Assembly (NCBI RefSeq): GCF_008727875.1
Contig: NZ_VTWS01000008.1
Span: 1-64,000 of the forward strand
Direction: 5' to 3'
From: Larkinella humicola
GTDB taxonomy: Bacteria > Bacteroidota > Bacteroidia > Cytophagales > Spirosomataceae
DNA length: 64,000 nt
Each line of letters opens with the position of its first letter. Positions within the stretch are counted from its first letter, which is position 1. Below the pieces are notes generated by a model that was not told where the DNA came from, searched no databases, and worked only from the letters and a program-made list of their open reading frames with translations. Shown piece by piece: positions 16,688 to 25,461 of the stretch. The translations under genes and the position numbers were made by a program.

Positions 16688-17636
16688 GTTGAAAAATGGG
16701 TTTCGGAAGGTTGTTTTCCGGTTTTCCTTCAAACCAGAGCTGGTTTTTAACCGGGGCCACCAGCGTTTCGATCTTGTGAAGGAGTTCATCGGGAATCGTC
16801 AACCCGAGTGCCCGGATGTTCTGTTCCAGTTGTCGCTGCTCCGACATGCCGACGATGGTCGTGGCAATCACCGGATGGCTGACCGCGTATTTCAGGGCTA
16901 CATCGCTCAGCGCCAGCCCGTATTCCCGGCAAAGGGCCAGGAGTTTCGGCTGCAAATCTTTCACGGCTTGCGGAGAACTTTGCCAGGCTGGAATCGGTGC
17001 ATCCGACAGAATCCGCTGCATGAGCGGGGCCGCGTTCAGCAAACCAAACCCCTTTTCCTGCGAAAGCGGCACCAGTTCGTCGTTGATTTCGTCGGCGAGC
17101 AGCGTATAATGGCCCCACGACAAGACGGTATCGACCTCGACCTCGCGGGCGACTTTGGCCAGATACCGAACCGGCAAACCCGAAAAACCGATGTAGCGGG
17201 CTTTGCCGCTTTCCTTTATTTTCTGAACCGCCGGAAACGCTTCCCGGATCACCTGCTCGTGGTCGCCAAACTCAATGTCATGAACCGTCAGCAAATCGAC
17301 GTAATCCGTTTGCAGCCGTTCCAGCGATTCGTCGATGCTGCGCAGAATGCGGGCATACGAAAAATCGAACACGCCATTTCCATAGCGACCGCATTTTGTG
17401 GCCAGAAAAACCGAATTCCGTTTCGTTTTCAGGGCTTTCCCCAGCCGGGTTTCGGCCAGGGTGTCGCCGTAGAACGGGGCAACATCGAAAAAATTAATGC
17501 CGCAGTCAATGGCCGCGTGAACGGCCCGAAATCCTTCCTCCTCGTTTGTTTCATCAAAAACATTGCCCAACGGCGACGCCCCAAAACTCAGAAGCGAGAC
17601 GGGTAGATCAGTTTTACCCAGTTTGCGATATTCCAT
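16680..17636 (-). CDS. Aldo/keto reductase, L-galactose/L-fucose dehydrogenase-like
   Basis: A 318-aa (beta/alpha)8 oxidoreductase with the catalytic tetrad D51, Y56 (DVAPFYG), K81 (ATKCG) and H119 (LLTVHDIEF). Sequence style matches the L-galactose dehydrogenase/D-threo-aldose (L-fucose) 1-dehydrogenase subgroup, which oxidises an aldose at C1 to the lactone with NAD(P)+. The start ATG (MEYRKLGKTDLP) is the conserved family start; a 19-codon upstream extension is discarded. It is first gene of the four-gene operon, divergent from the tandem TetR genes. Confidence 0.85.
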   Translation of the reverse strand: MEYRKLGKTDLPVSLLSFGASPLGNVFDETNEEEGFRAVHAAIDCGINFFDVAPFYGDTLAETRLGKALKTKRNSVFLATKCGRYGNGVFDFSYARILRSIDESLERLQTDYVDLLTVHDIEFGDHEQVIREAFPAVQKIKESGKARYIGFSGLPVRYLAKVAREVEVDTVLSWGHYTLLADEINDELVPLSQEKGFGLLNAAPLMQRILSDAPIPAWQSSPQAVKDLQPKLLALCREYGLALSDVALKYAVSHPVIATTIVGMSEQRQLEQNIRALGLTIPDELLHKIETLVAPVKNQLWFEGKPENNLPKPIFQHD

Positions 17637-17796
17637 AGTTGCTTTTACGAACCGCTCTGCCGAAAATTGGCACTTGTGCTTAAAACCGTCCAAAACGATC
17701 CGAATTCAGCTTCTGTAAGGCTTGATGGCCCTGTTTCTACTTTTACAGCACCCGAAATAGCTTCTCATCAGTCCGTTTTCATACAACCACTCCATT

Positions 17797-17826
17797 TTTA
17801 ATCAATTGATTAAACTTTTTGATTAA
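17797..17826. promoter_or_regulatory. TetR operator 1 (palindrome plus half-site)
   Basis: TTTAATCAATTGATTAAA at 17797-17814 is a perfect 18-bp palindrome, followed by a half-site TTGATTAA at 17819-17826. It sits directly upstream of the -33 element of the first tetR gene. The same palindrome recurs at 18521 and 19249. Confidence 0.8.
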
Positions 17827-17830
17827 CACA

Positions 17831-17862
17831 TTTGTTTGTTAGTTTTACAGAGTCTACTTTTG
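17831..17862 (+). promoter_or_regulatory. Promoter of first tetR gene
   Basis: TTTG (17831-17834), a 20-base spacer and TACTTTTG (17855-17862) match the Bacteroidota TTTG/TAnnTTTG sigma-A promoter. It lies 20 bases ahead of the ATG. The same arrangement and spacing occur before the second tetR gene. Confidence 0.75.
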
Positions 17863-17882
17863 AACCACTAATCAACAGGACA

Positions 17883-18506
17883 ATGAAGTGCATCTCAGAA
17901 TCAACCGAAGAACGCATCAAGGAAGCGGCCAAAACAGTCTTTCTTGAAAAGGGCTTTGATGGTACGACGACGCGGGATATTGCCAAAGCGGCTGGGATCA
18001 ACAGCGCGTTGATGAACTATTATTTCCGCAGCAAGGAAAAGTTGTTTCAGTCCATTTTTAACGACATGTGCACGCTGATGTTCGAGGGCATGCTCGATCT
18101 GGTCAATCGGCCCATCAGTCTACGGGATAAAATATCGAAACTAATGGATCACCAGTTTCAGATGATGATGCAGAATCCGAATCTGACCATCTTCATCATG
18201 AATGAACTGCACCGGAATCCGGAACGGCTGTATGCCACCGTCGGCATGGCCAAAAAGCTACCGGAGTCGATTTTTCACCAGCAGATTGAAGATGCCATTG
18301 CACAGGGGATCATTACCCCGATCGATTCGCACCACATCATGACCATGATCATTGCCAACATCCAGTTTTTATTTGTGTCCAAACCGATGACGATGCTGGC
18401 GCAAGGATTGGACGAGGCCGGTTTTAATGCCTTCGCCACCCGCCACATGGAATACGTCAAGGACATGATCTGTGAGTATCTTTTCAAACCCGAACTGAGT
18501 TCGTAA
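17883..18506 (+). CDS. TetR/AcrR-family repressor, tandem copy 1
   Basis: A 207-aa regulator. The N-terminal helix-turn-helix spans about 8-55 (GFDGTTTRDIAKAAGINSALMNYYFRSKEKLF pattern) and the rest is an all-helical ligand/dimer domain. The ATG of MKCISEST is preferred over an upstream in-frame start because the predicted promoter lies immediately before it. The gene is about 90% identical at protein level (21 differences in 207) to the next gene. Operator 1 overlaps its promoter region, so autoregulation is likely, and the matching operator ahead of the efflux genes points to control of that operon. Confidence 0.9.
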   Translation: MKCISESTEERIKEAAKTVFLEKGFDGTTTRDIAKAAGINSALMNYYFRSKEKLFQSIFNDMCTLMFEGMLDLVNRPISLRDKISKLMDHQFQMMMQNPNLTIFIMNELHRNPERLYATVGMAKKLPESIFHQQIEDAIAQGIITPIDSHHIMTMIIANIQFLFVSKPMTMLAQGLDEAGFNAFATRHMEYVKDMICEYLFKPELSS

Positions 18507-18520
18507 TTTTTTTTCAGCGA

Positions 18521-18550
18521 TTTAATCAGATGATTAAATTTTTTGATTAA
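18521..18550. promoter_or_regulatory. TetR operator 2 (palindrome plus half-site)
   Basis: TTTAATCAGATGATTAAA at 18521-18538, then TTGATTAA at 18543-18550. This is the same arrangement as operator 1 with two centre bases changed, placed just upstream of the second tetR promoter. Confidence 0.8.
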
Positions 18551-18554
18551 AATG

Positions 18555-18586
18555 TTTGCTTATCCTGTTTCGGGACTTTACCTTTG
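18555..18586 (+). promoter_or_regulatory. Promoter of second tetR gene
   Basis: TTTG (18555-18558), a 20-base spacer and TACCTTTG (18579-18586), 21 bases ahead of the ATG. It is the duplicate of the promoter of the first copy. Confidence 0.75.
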
Positions 18587-18607
18587 ACCCGTCATTCTAC
18601 CAATACC

Positions 18608-19231
18608 ATGAAATGTCTCACTGACACAACCGAAGAACGCATCAAGGAAGCAGCCAAAACGGTGTTTCTTGAAAAGGGCTTTGATGGTACGACGACGCGG
18701 GATATTGCCAGTGCAGCCGGCATCAACAGTGCGCTGATGAATTATTATTTCCGCAGCAAAGAGAAGCTGTTCCAGTCGATTTTCAATGACGTGTGCACGC
18801 TGCTGTTCAAGGGCATGCTCGAACTGATCAACCAGCCCATCAGTCTGCGCGATAAAATATCGAAACTGATGGATCACCAGTTTCAGATGATGATGCAAAA
18901 TCCGAACCTGACCATCTTCATCATGAATGAGCTGCGCCTGAATCCGGAACGGCTGTATGGAACGATCGGGATGGCCAAACAGGTTCCGGAATCGATTTTC
19001 CACCAGCAAATTGAAGATGCCATTGCGCAGGGAATCATCACCCCGATCGATTCGCATCACATTCTGACCATGATCATTGCCAACATCCAGTTTCTGTTTG
19101 TGTCCAAACCGATGACGATGCTGGCCCAGGGACTGGACGAGGCCGGTTTTAATGCCTTCGCCACCCGCCACATGGAATACGTCAAAGACATGATTTGCGA
19201 GTATCTTTTTAAGCCTGAACCCGTTACCTGA
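18608..19231 (+). CDS. TetR/AcrR-family repressor, tandem copy 2
   Basis: A 207-aa paralogue of the gene immediately upstream, identical in length. In the DNA-recognition region only Lys/Ser differs (DIAKAAG against DIASAAG); most changes lie at the N-terminus, around residues 62-78 and 110-128, so ligand response rather than DNA binding may have diverged. The two proteins should be able to recognise the same operators and may form heterodimers. It is followed by operator 3 and the efflux operon, its probable target. Confidence 0.9.
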   Translation: MKCLTDTTEERIKEAAKTVFLEKGFDGTTTRDIASAAGINSALMNYYFRSKEKLFQSIFNDVCTLLFKGMLELINQPISLRDKISKLMDHQFQMMMQNPNLTIFIMNELRLNPERLYGTIGMAKQVPESIFHQQIEDAIAQGIITPIDSHHILTMIIANIQFLFVSKPMTMLAQGLDEAGFNAFATRHMEYVKDMICEYLFKPEPVT

Positions 19232-19248
19232 TATTTTTTTGCACCTCA

Positions 19249-19282
19249 TTTAATCAATTGATTAAATCAAACAATTTAATCA
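19249..19282. promoter_or_regulatory. TetR operator 3 ahead of the efflux operon
   Basis: TTTAATCAATTGATTAAA at 19249-19266 (20 bp palindromic with the flanking A and T), plus a TTTAATCA half-site at 19275-19282. The core is identical to operator 1, but the extra half-site has the opposite orientation to those at operators 1 and 2. It lies 53 bases before the tolC-like start. Confidence 0.8.
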
Positions 19283-19334
19283 TCCGAAAATCCAGTTTTT
19301 AGTCCACTCATCCGCTTTACTTACACTTTTTGAC

Positions 19335-20654
19335 ATGAAACGCACACCATGGTATCTCGGCCTGATACTCGCCCTCACCAGCACACTCACTCAGGCTCAG
19401 GACCTTACACTCCAACAACTGATCGACAAGGCCCTCACCAGCAACCTCAGCGTGCAGTCGGCCCAGTTTGACGAAACCAAAACGGAAGCCCGCATTGCCG
19501 AAGTAAAAGCCGGGGCAAGACCCTCCGTCAACCTAACCGGTGACTACAAGCGGTATCTGAAAATCCCGGGACAGGTCGTTCCCGCATCGGCCTTCGGTGG
19601 CCCCGAGGGTTCGTACCAAACCCTGGCCTTCGGTCTTCCGTACAATCTTTCCACTTCGGTGCAGGCTTCCCAGGCGTTGTATAACCCGTCGGTCATGATT
19701 GGCTTGAAAGCCGCCAAAACCAGCCGCGAAGTGTCGGCACTACAAACCCGGCAGGTGAAAGAAGACGTCGCGTATAACGTGGCCGCCACCTATTACAACC
19801 TGCAAACGACGGCCCAGCAAATGGCTTTTCTGCGCCGGAACATCGTTTCGTCCGACAAGATGATCCAGATCACGGATCTCCAGCGGCAGAATCAACTGGC
19901 GAAAGGTGTGGATGTCGACCGGCTGCGATTGAGCAAAACCGCATCGGAAACGCAGATCGAATCGTTGCAGGCGACCTACAACCAACTGCTGAACCTGCTG
20001 AAATACCTGACCGGAACCCCACAAAACGAGCCGCTGGCGGTGCTGACCCAGATCGATGAAACAACGCCGACGGTGGCTTTCGAAGCCCCCGCCATCAACC
20101 GCACGGATCTGCTGCTCCTCGACCGTCAGAAAGCCCTCAACGCCCTGGATCTCCAAAACATCAAAGCCGGTTTTTTACCCACGGTTTCGGCCTATGGCGT
20201 TGCCAACAGTACGGTGTATGCCATCGGCGGAGATAATTCCTACCTCAAAAATGTGCCGGGGTATTGGGTGGGTCTGCAACTGAACTGGAACGTGTTCGAC
20301 GGGTTGGCCCGCAAATCCAGAGTGATCCAGAAAAAACTCGACAACCAGAAACTCGAAACCCAACTCCAGCAAACCCGCGAGTCGATTACGATGGACGTGA
20401 CCAACGCCCAAAACAAACTGCTGGTGGAACAACGGAATCTCACCACCAACCGCGCTCAGGTAACGCTCGCCGAAAAAATCTACACCCAAACGCAACTTCA
20501 ATTTAAGGAGGGCACGGTCGGCATCAGCGAAGTCATCCAGACGGAAGACGAGCTACGCAACGCCCAGAACACCTACCTCAGCACCCTGGTCGCCTTTCGG
20601 TCGGCCGAACTCGACTGGAAAAAAGCAACCGGAAACCTCATTGTCAATCCATAA
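19335..20654 (+). CDS. TolC-family outer-membrane efflux protein (TetR-controlled operon)
   Basis: A 439-aa protein with a signal peptide ending LTQAQ, then the two OEP repeats (about 25-215 and 230-435) of long helices with short beta strands, the expected layout of a trimeric outer-membrane channel-tunnel. Heptad-like Gln/Asn-rich helices such as LQTTAQQMAFLRRN and TTNRAQVTLAEKIY are visible. It provides the outer-membrane exit for the downstream periplasmic adaptor (21 bases away) and RND pump. Confidence 0.92.
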   Translation: MKRTPWYLGLILALTSTLTQAQDLTLQQLIDKALTSNLSVQSAQFDETKTEARIAEVKAGARPSVNLTGDYKRYLKIPGQVVPASAFGGPEGSYQTLAFGLPYNLSTSVQASQALYNPSVMIGLKAAKTSREVSALQTRQVKEDVAYNVAATYYNLQTTAQQMAFLRRNIVSSDKMIQITDLQRQNQLAKGVDVDRLRLSKTASETQIESLQATYNQLLNLLKYLTGTPQNEPLAVLTQIDETTPTVAFEAPAINRTDLLLLDRQKALNALDLQNIKAGFLPTVSAYGVANSTVYAIGGDNSYLKNVPGYWVGLQLNWNVFDGLARKSRVIQKKLDNQKLETQLQQTRESITMDVTNAQNKLLVEQRNLTTNRAQVTLAEKIYTQTQLQFKEGTVGISEVIQTEDELRNAQNTYLSTLVAFRSAELDWKKATGNLIVNP

Positions 20655-20675
20655 CACACACAAGCTGTTAACACC

Positions 20676-21725
20676 ATGAAACGCATCATCATTGTACTGG
20701 TTCTCATTGGCACCCTCGGTCTGACCGCCTGGACACTCCTCGACAACAAAGAAAAAGTAGAAGCCAAAGTCTATAAACCCGACGCCGACCTGAAAGTGGG
20801 TGTGCGGACGGCCGTAGCCGAACTCCGCAACCTGTCGGAAGAAACCCTGTTCCTGGGCTCGTTTTTGCCCAACCGCGAAGTCGAAATCCGGCCCCAGGCC
20901 GGTGGCCAAATCACCCAGTTGCCGATTGAAGAAGGCCAACTGGTTGGCACAAACCGCCTGATTGCCAAACTGGACGACGAACAGCTTCATTACCAGATCG
21001 AAGCCCTGCAAGTGACCCTGGAAGGCTACCAGAACGACGTTCGGCGGTATGACGCGCTGGTGAAAGGCGACGCCACCCCGGCCATCAACCTCGAACGTGC
21101 TCAATTGAACATCCGGGCCACCGAAGCACAGATCAAGCAACTCAAAAAGCAGATTGCCAACACGACCGTCACCGCTCCTTTCTCGGGCATCGTAACCCAG
21201 AAAATGGTTGAAAAAGGGTCGGTCGTTTCCGTCGGTTCGCCGATTGCCAAGATCACCGACATTTCTTCGCTGAAACTGGTGGTCGATGTACCGGAAAAAG
21301 CCATCAACCAGTTCCGCGTTGGGCAGTCGCTGCCGATTGAAACCGAGGTGTATCCCAACGTCCGGTTTACGGGACGCGTGACGATGATCGGTGCTGAAGG
21401 CGATGCCGCCCACAACTACCCGGTTCAGATTACGGTGAACAACTCCGGTGCCAATCCGCTGAAAGCCGGTATGTACGGTTCCATTGCCAACCAGAACAAA
21501 CTGAAAACGCAGACGCTGGCCATTCCCCGTCAGGCCATCATGGGTTCCGCCAAAGCTCCGCAGGTCTACGTGGTTGAAAATGGCAAAGCGGTGTTGAAAC
21601 CGGTGGAAATCGGTGCCACGACCAACCAGTATTACGAAATCACGAAGGGTCTGAAAGCGGGCGATCAGGTGGTCACCAGCGGTCAGATCAACCTCCAGAA
21701 CGGCACCTTAGTCAATGCACAATGA
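20676..21725 (+). CDS. RND efflux periplasmic adaptor (MFP/HlyD_D23 type)
   Basis: A 349-aa membrane-fusion protein with an uncleaved N-terminal membrane anchor (about 3-20). It has a lipoyl/barrel-sandwich half motif EIRPQAGGQITQLPIEEGQLV, a short alpha-hairpin (LHYQIEALQVTLEGYQ), the second lipoyl half TVTAPFSGIVTQKMVEKGSVV and a beta-barrel ending GDQVVTSGQINLQNGT. It bridges the RND pump and the TolC-like channel. It is followed by a 97-base gap with a hairpin before the pump gene. Confidence 0.92.
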   Translation: MKRIIIVLVLIGTLGLTAWTLLDNKEKVEAKVYKPDADLKVGVRTAVAELRNLSEETLFLGSFLPNREVEIRPQAGGQITQLPIEEGQLVGTNRLIAKLDDEQLHYQIEALQVTLEGYQNDVRRYDALVKGDATPAINLERAQLNIRATEAQIKQLKKQIANTTVTAPFSGIVTQKMVEKGSVVSVGSPIAKITDISSLKLVVDVPEKAINQFRVGQSLPIETEVYPNVRFTGRVTMIGAEGDAAHNYPVQITVNNSGANPLKAGMYGSIANQNKLKTQTLAIPRQAIMGSAKAPQVYVVENGKAVLKPVEIGATTNQYYEITKGLKAGDQVVTSGQINLQNGTLVNAQ

Positions 21726-21742
21726 AATTATTGCGTGAATTA

Positions 21743-21812
21743 GTGATTGAGCGATTGAGTGACACCACGTATCAGCTCTTCACTCAATCACTCATTGACT
21801 CAATCACTCAAT
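21743..21812. repeat. Inverted/tandem repeat of the TGATTGAGTGA type
   Basis: Bases 21743-21762 pair with the segment 21780-21812, which itself repeats CACTCAATCACTCA. It lies between the adaptor and pump genes. The octamer-like units resemble those at 53345-53368 inside the FG-GAP gene, suggesting one dispersed repeat family. Confidence 0.6.
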
Positions 21813-21822
21813 AAAAAAGTCT

Positions 21823-24800
21823 ATGAACTTCTTCGAAACCATCATCAAGCGCCCCTCGATGATTATCGTGCTCTTCGCGATATTGACCATCGGCGGCATA
21901 TTTTCCTACCAGATGTTGAGTTATGAGTTGTTGCCGGAATTTTCGGTACCCACCATCACCATCACCACGGTTTATCCCGGAGCGGCTCCATCGGAAGTCG
22001 AAACGGAAGTCAGTAAAAAGCTGGAAGACGCCATTTCCGGACTCGACAACCTCGACGACATAAAGGCCAATTCGTTCGAGAATGCCTCCGTTATTATCGT
22101 CGGTTTTAAACCGGGTACCGATGTCGATAAGGCGCTGGAAGATGCCCAGCGGGCCATCAACAAAATGGTGAGCGACTTGCCCGAGGATGTAGAAACCCCG
22201 TCGCTGTCGAAAATCTCACCCAGCGATCAGCCCATCATGCAATTACTGGCGACCTCTTCCCTGCCAAACGAAGTATTCTACCAACAGATGGAAGACAAGT
22301 ACCTGCCGGTGATGCAGCAGATCAAAGGGGTGGCTGAAATTACGATGGTGGGGGGCGAAAAACGGGAAATCCGCGTTAACGTCGACGACGACAAGCTGAA
22401 CTACTACGGTTTATCGCTGCTTCAGGTCACGCAGGCTATTAACCAGGCCAACCTCGACTTCCCGACGGGAAAGGTTAAAAGCACCTCGGAAAACATGACG
22501 CTGCGGCTGGCGGGCAAATTCAATTCGCTGGACGACATCCGGAAACTGGTGGTTGTGACGCCGAAAGACGGCAGCCCGATTCGGGTGGGTGACGTCGCCA
22601 ATGTAACCGACGGTTTGACCGAAACCTCCAGCATCAGCCGCTACAACGGACAGAACGGAATCGGGTTGTTCGTCAAGAAACAATCCGACGCCAACGCGGT
22701 CGAAATCAGCCGATTGATGCAGGAAAAACTGGCGCAGATCGAAAAAGACAACGCCAAAGACAAAGTGCAGTTTGCGATTGCCTACGACAGCAGCGTGTTT
22801 ACGCTCGAATCCGTGGAAGCCGTGACGCACGATTTGATTCTGGCCGTTGGTTTGGTGGCTGTCGTGATGCTGCTCTTCCTGCACAGTTTCCGGAATGCCT
22901 TCATCGTCATGGTATCGGTTCCGGCCTCATTGGTGTCGGCTTTCCTCTTCATGTTCGTGATGGGCTATTCGCTCAATTTGATGACGTTGCTGGCCCTGTC
23001 GCTGGTAATCGGGATTCTGGTCGATGACTCGATTGTGGTTTTGGAAAACATCCAGCGACACCTGGAAATGGGCAAAGACCGCTGGCAGGCGACGCTCGAT
23101 GGCATGAAGGAAATCGGGTTTGCTGCCGTTGCCATTACGCTGGTGATTGTGGTGGTGTTCGTGCCGATTACGTTCGTGGATTCGGTCATCGCCGACCTGC
23201 TGCGTCAATTCTCGCTGACGGTCGCTTTTGCCACCATGACCAGTCTGATCGCCAGTTTCACGCTGACGCCCTGGATGACATCCCGGATGGCGAAACTGGA
23301 GCATCTGAACCCAAAAAATCCGTTCCAGGCGTTTCTGCTCTGGTTTGAACGCGGACTGACGGGTCTGACCAACTGGTACCACGGCAGCCTGAAATGGGTA
23401 TTGACCCACAAGCTGGCTTTCACCGGCATTCTGGTAGCACTCTTCGTGTTCACCGGCTGGGTGATGAGTCTGGGGATTATCGGTTCGCAGTTTGTGGCGG
23501 AGGGCGATCAGGGGAAATTCCTGCTGACGATGAAAGTCGACAAAAGCGCGTCGCTGCAACACAACAACCTGACCACCCGCCAGATTGAGGATTACCTGCG
23601 TAAAAAACCGGAAGTCCGCAGCATTTTCACAAACGTAGCCGGGGCCAGTACCGGTTTGAACAGCACCGGACAGGGCGAAACCAACCGGAGTGAATTGACG
23701 ATTGAACTGGCCGAAGCCAGCGAACGGCCTGGTCACCAGCCCACGGAAGCCTACATGATTTCGCTGCGGAAAGAACTGGAGCAGCGTTTTCCCGCTATCG
23801 AGTTCAAATCTTCGGTGGTCGGTATAGTCAATTCCGGTACGGCTCCCATCGAGATTTTCCTCAGTGGCGATAACATGGACCAACTGCTGGCTTCGGCCAA
23901 TGACCTGGGAAACCGCATCCGGAAAACCCCCGGTGCCAACGACGTCAACGTGTCCATCGAATCGGGAAACCCGGAGGTGCGCGTGGAAATCGACCGCGAG
24001 AAAATGGCGAAACTAGGCCTGAACATTCAAACCGTTGGAGCCACGCTGCAGAATGCCTTTGCCGGGAACGACGACTCCAAATTCCGCGACGGTGGTGAAG
24101 ACTACGACATCCGCATCATGCTCGACGCCTTTGACCGGAAAAACCCGGACGACGTCAAGAACATCAATTTTGTCAGTCCACAGGCGGGTCGTACGGTTCG
24201 GTTGGCAGAATTCGCCAACGTGAGCCTGAGCAACGGCCCTTCGCTCCTGGAACGCAAAAACCGCCGGTCGTCCGTGACCGTAACGGCCAACGTGTTAGGC
24301 ATTGGTTCGGGAACGCTGACCGCTACGATTCAGGCCGAGCTGGCCAAAAACCCGCTACCCGCTGGCGTAACGCTCAGTTGGGGTGGAGACGCCAAAAACC
24401 AGAGCGAAGGCTTTGGTTCGCTCGGAATCGCGATGCTGGCCGGTTTGATGCTGGTGTATTTCATCATGGTGCTGCTCTACGACAGCTTCATCTACCCGCT
24501 GGTGGTGTTGACGTCGGTTCCGGTTGCGGTGGTGGGTGCCTTGCTGGCCCTGGCCCTGAGTTCGTCAGACATCGGGATTTTCGCCCTGCTGGGGATGCTG
24601 ATGCTGATCGGTCTGGTGGTGAAGAACGCCATTCTGATCGTCGACTTTGCCAATCAGCAGAAGGCCCAGGGCGTTCCGTACCGGCAGGCGATTCTGCACG
24701 CGGGTGAAGAACGGCTGCGCCCGATTCTGATGACGACCATCGCCATGGTGATCGGGATGATTCCGATTGCGATCGCCAGCGGTGCCGGTTCGGAGTGGAA

Positions 24801-24969
24801 AAACTCCCTGGCCTGGGTGTTGATCGGTGGGCTGACCAGCTCAATGATCCTGACGGTTTTTCTGGTTCCGATGGTCTATTACCTCGTCGACCGGACGCAG
24901 GAGTGGTTTTCAAACCGCTTCAGCAAAACCAAAGCGACCAAAGAGGTGGCCGAAACCGCTGTTTACTAA
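21823..24969 (+). CDS. RND efflux pump permease (HAE1/AcrB-like)
   Basis: A 1048-aa inner-membrane antiporter of usual length, twelve helices with two large periplasmic loops. The proton-relay pair D401-D402 is present in TM4 (GILVDDSIVVLEN), and the second half repeats the family pattern GLVVKNAILIVDFANQQ. It expels hydrophobic or amphiphilic compounds by proton exchange, through the adaptor and TolC-like protein of the same operon. Regulation by the two upstream TetR proteins is inferred from the shared palindrome. Substrate is unknown. Confidence 0.95.
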   Translation: MNFFETIIKRPSMIIVLFAILTIGGIFSYQMLSYELLPEFSVPTITITTVYPGAAPSEVETEVSKKLEDAISGLDNLDDIKANSFENASVIIVGFKPGTDVDKALEDAQRAINKMVSDLPEDVETPSLSKISPSDQPIMQLLATSSLPNEVFYQQMEDKYLPVMQQIKGVAEITMVGGEKREIRVNVDDDKLNYYGLSLLQVTQAINQANLDFPTGKVKSTSENMTLRLAGKFNSLDDIRKLVVVTPKDGSPIRVGDVANVTDGLTETSSISRYNGQNGIGLFVKKQSDANAVEISRLMQEKLAQIEKDNAKDKVQFAIAYDSSVFTLESVEAVTHDLILAVGLVAVVMLLFLHSFRNAFIVMVSVPASLVSAFLFMFVMGYSLNLMTLLALSLVIGILVDDSIVVLENIQRHLEMGKDRWQATLDGMKEIGFAAVAITLVIVVVFVPITFVDSVIADLLRQFSLTVAFATMTSLIASFTLTPWMTSRMAKLEHLNPKNPFQAFLLWFERGLTGLTNWYHGSLKWVLTHKLAFTGILVALFVFTGWVMSLGIIGSQFVAEGDQGKFLLTMKVDKSASLQHNNLTTRQIEDYLRKKPEVRSIFTNVAGASTGLNSTGQGETNRSELTIELAEASERPGHQPTEAYMISLRKELEQRFPAIEFKSSVVGIVNSGTAPIEIFLSGDNMDQLLASANDLGNRIRKTPGANDVNVSIESGNPEVRVEIDREKMAKLGLNIQTVGATLQNAFAGNDDSKFRDGGEDYDIRIMLDAFDRKNPDDVKNINFVSPQAGRTVRLAEFANVSLSNGPSLLERKNRRSSVTVTANVLGIGSGTLTATIQAELAKNPLPAGVTLSWGGDAKNQSEGFGSLGIAMLAGLMLVYFIMVLLYDSFIYPLVVLTSVPVAVVGALLALALSSSDIGIFALLGMLMLIGLVVKNAILIVDFANQQKAQGVPYRQAILHAGEERLRPILMTTIAMVIGMIPIAIASGAGSEWKNSLAWVLIGGLTSSMILTVFLVPMVYYLVDRTQEWFSNRFSKTKATKEVAETAVY

Positions 24970-24991
24970 CCATAAACTGATTAGGACTTTC

Positions 24992-25111
24992 GCTTTCTGC
25001 CCCTAATCCCCTAAAGGACGGTCGGCCGCTGCCGGACTTGAACACAGCTTAATCCAGATTCAAAAGTCCGGCAGCGGCCGACCGTCCTTTAGGGGATTAG
25101 GGGCAGAAAGC
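24992..25111. repeat. Perfect 48-bp-arm inverted repeat after the efflux operon
   Basis: Bases 24992-25039 are the exact reverse complement of 25064-25111, with a 24-base loop. The arms contain CCCCTAATCCCCTAAAGGAC and GGCCGCTGCCGG segments. It starts 22 bases beyond the pump stop codon and ends 32 bases before the acyl carrier protein gene, so it probably marks the operon end. A perfect 48-bp arm far exceeds a normal terminator and suggests a mobile or gene-converted element. Confidence 0.9.
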
Positions 25112-25143
25112 AAAAAGCCATACTAACATCAACTACTTTTATT

Positions 25144-25389
25144 ATGATCGCTGAACAAATTGACAACCGCCTGCACGACCTGCTCGTCGGCATGGGTATT
25201 AACCAAACCGCGCTGACGGATCACACCAACTTTAGTAAAGATCTGGGGCTTGATTCGCTGGACATTACCGACCTGTTGCTGCAGGTCGAAATCAATTTCG
25301 GCATTCGCATTCCGGACCAGGAATGGTGGAAGCTCGAAACCGTTGGTCAATTGAAAGAGTACCTGGCTCAGGAAACGCAATTTGACTAG
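25144..25389 (+). CDS. Acyl carrier protein-like protein
   Basis: An 81-aa four-helix carrier protein. The phosphopantetheine site is the Ser of GLDSLDITDLLLQVE, and the acidic helix II and FGIRIPDQEWW follow the ACP pattern. It is not the fatty-acid acpP by context: no fab genes are nearby. The neighbours are a nucleotide-sugar epimerase and a lipid-linked glycosyltransferase, so it may carry an acyl group for envelope lipid or glycan modification. That role is inference. Confidence 0.85.
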   Translation: MIAEQIDNRLHDLLVGMGINQTALTDHTNFSKDLGLDSLDITDLLLQVEINFGIRIPDQEWWKLETVGQLKEYLAQETQFD

Positions 25390-25461
25390 ACCCGGCTTGA
25401 CCACACCCTTCTGATTTACGTATAGACCTTACCGTCGTCTGCCTGTCGGCGATGAAAACCT

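Noticed and set aside
18578-19249. 223-codon minus-strand frame opposite the second TetR gene
   Set aside because: The duplicated TetR protein on the plus strand is unmistakable; the antisense frame has no homologous content.
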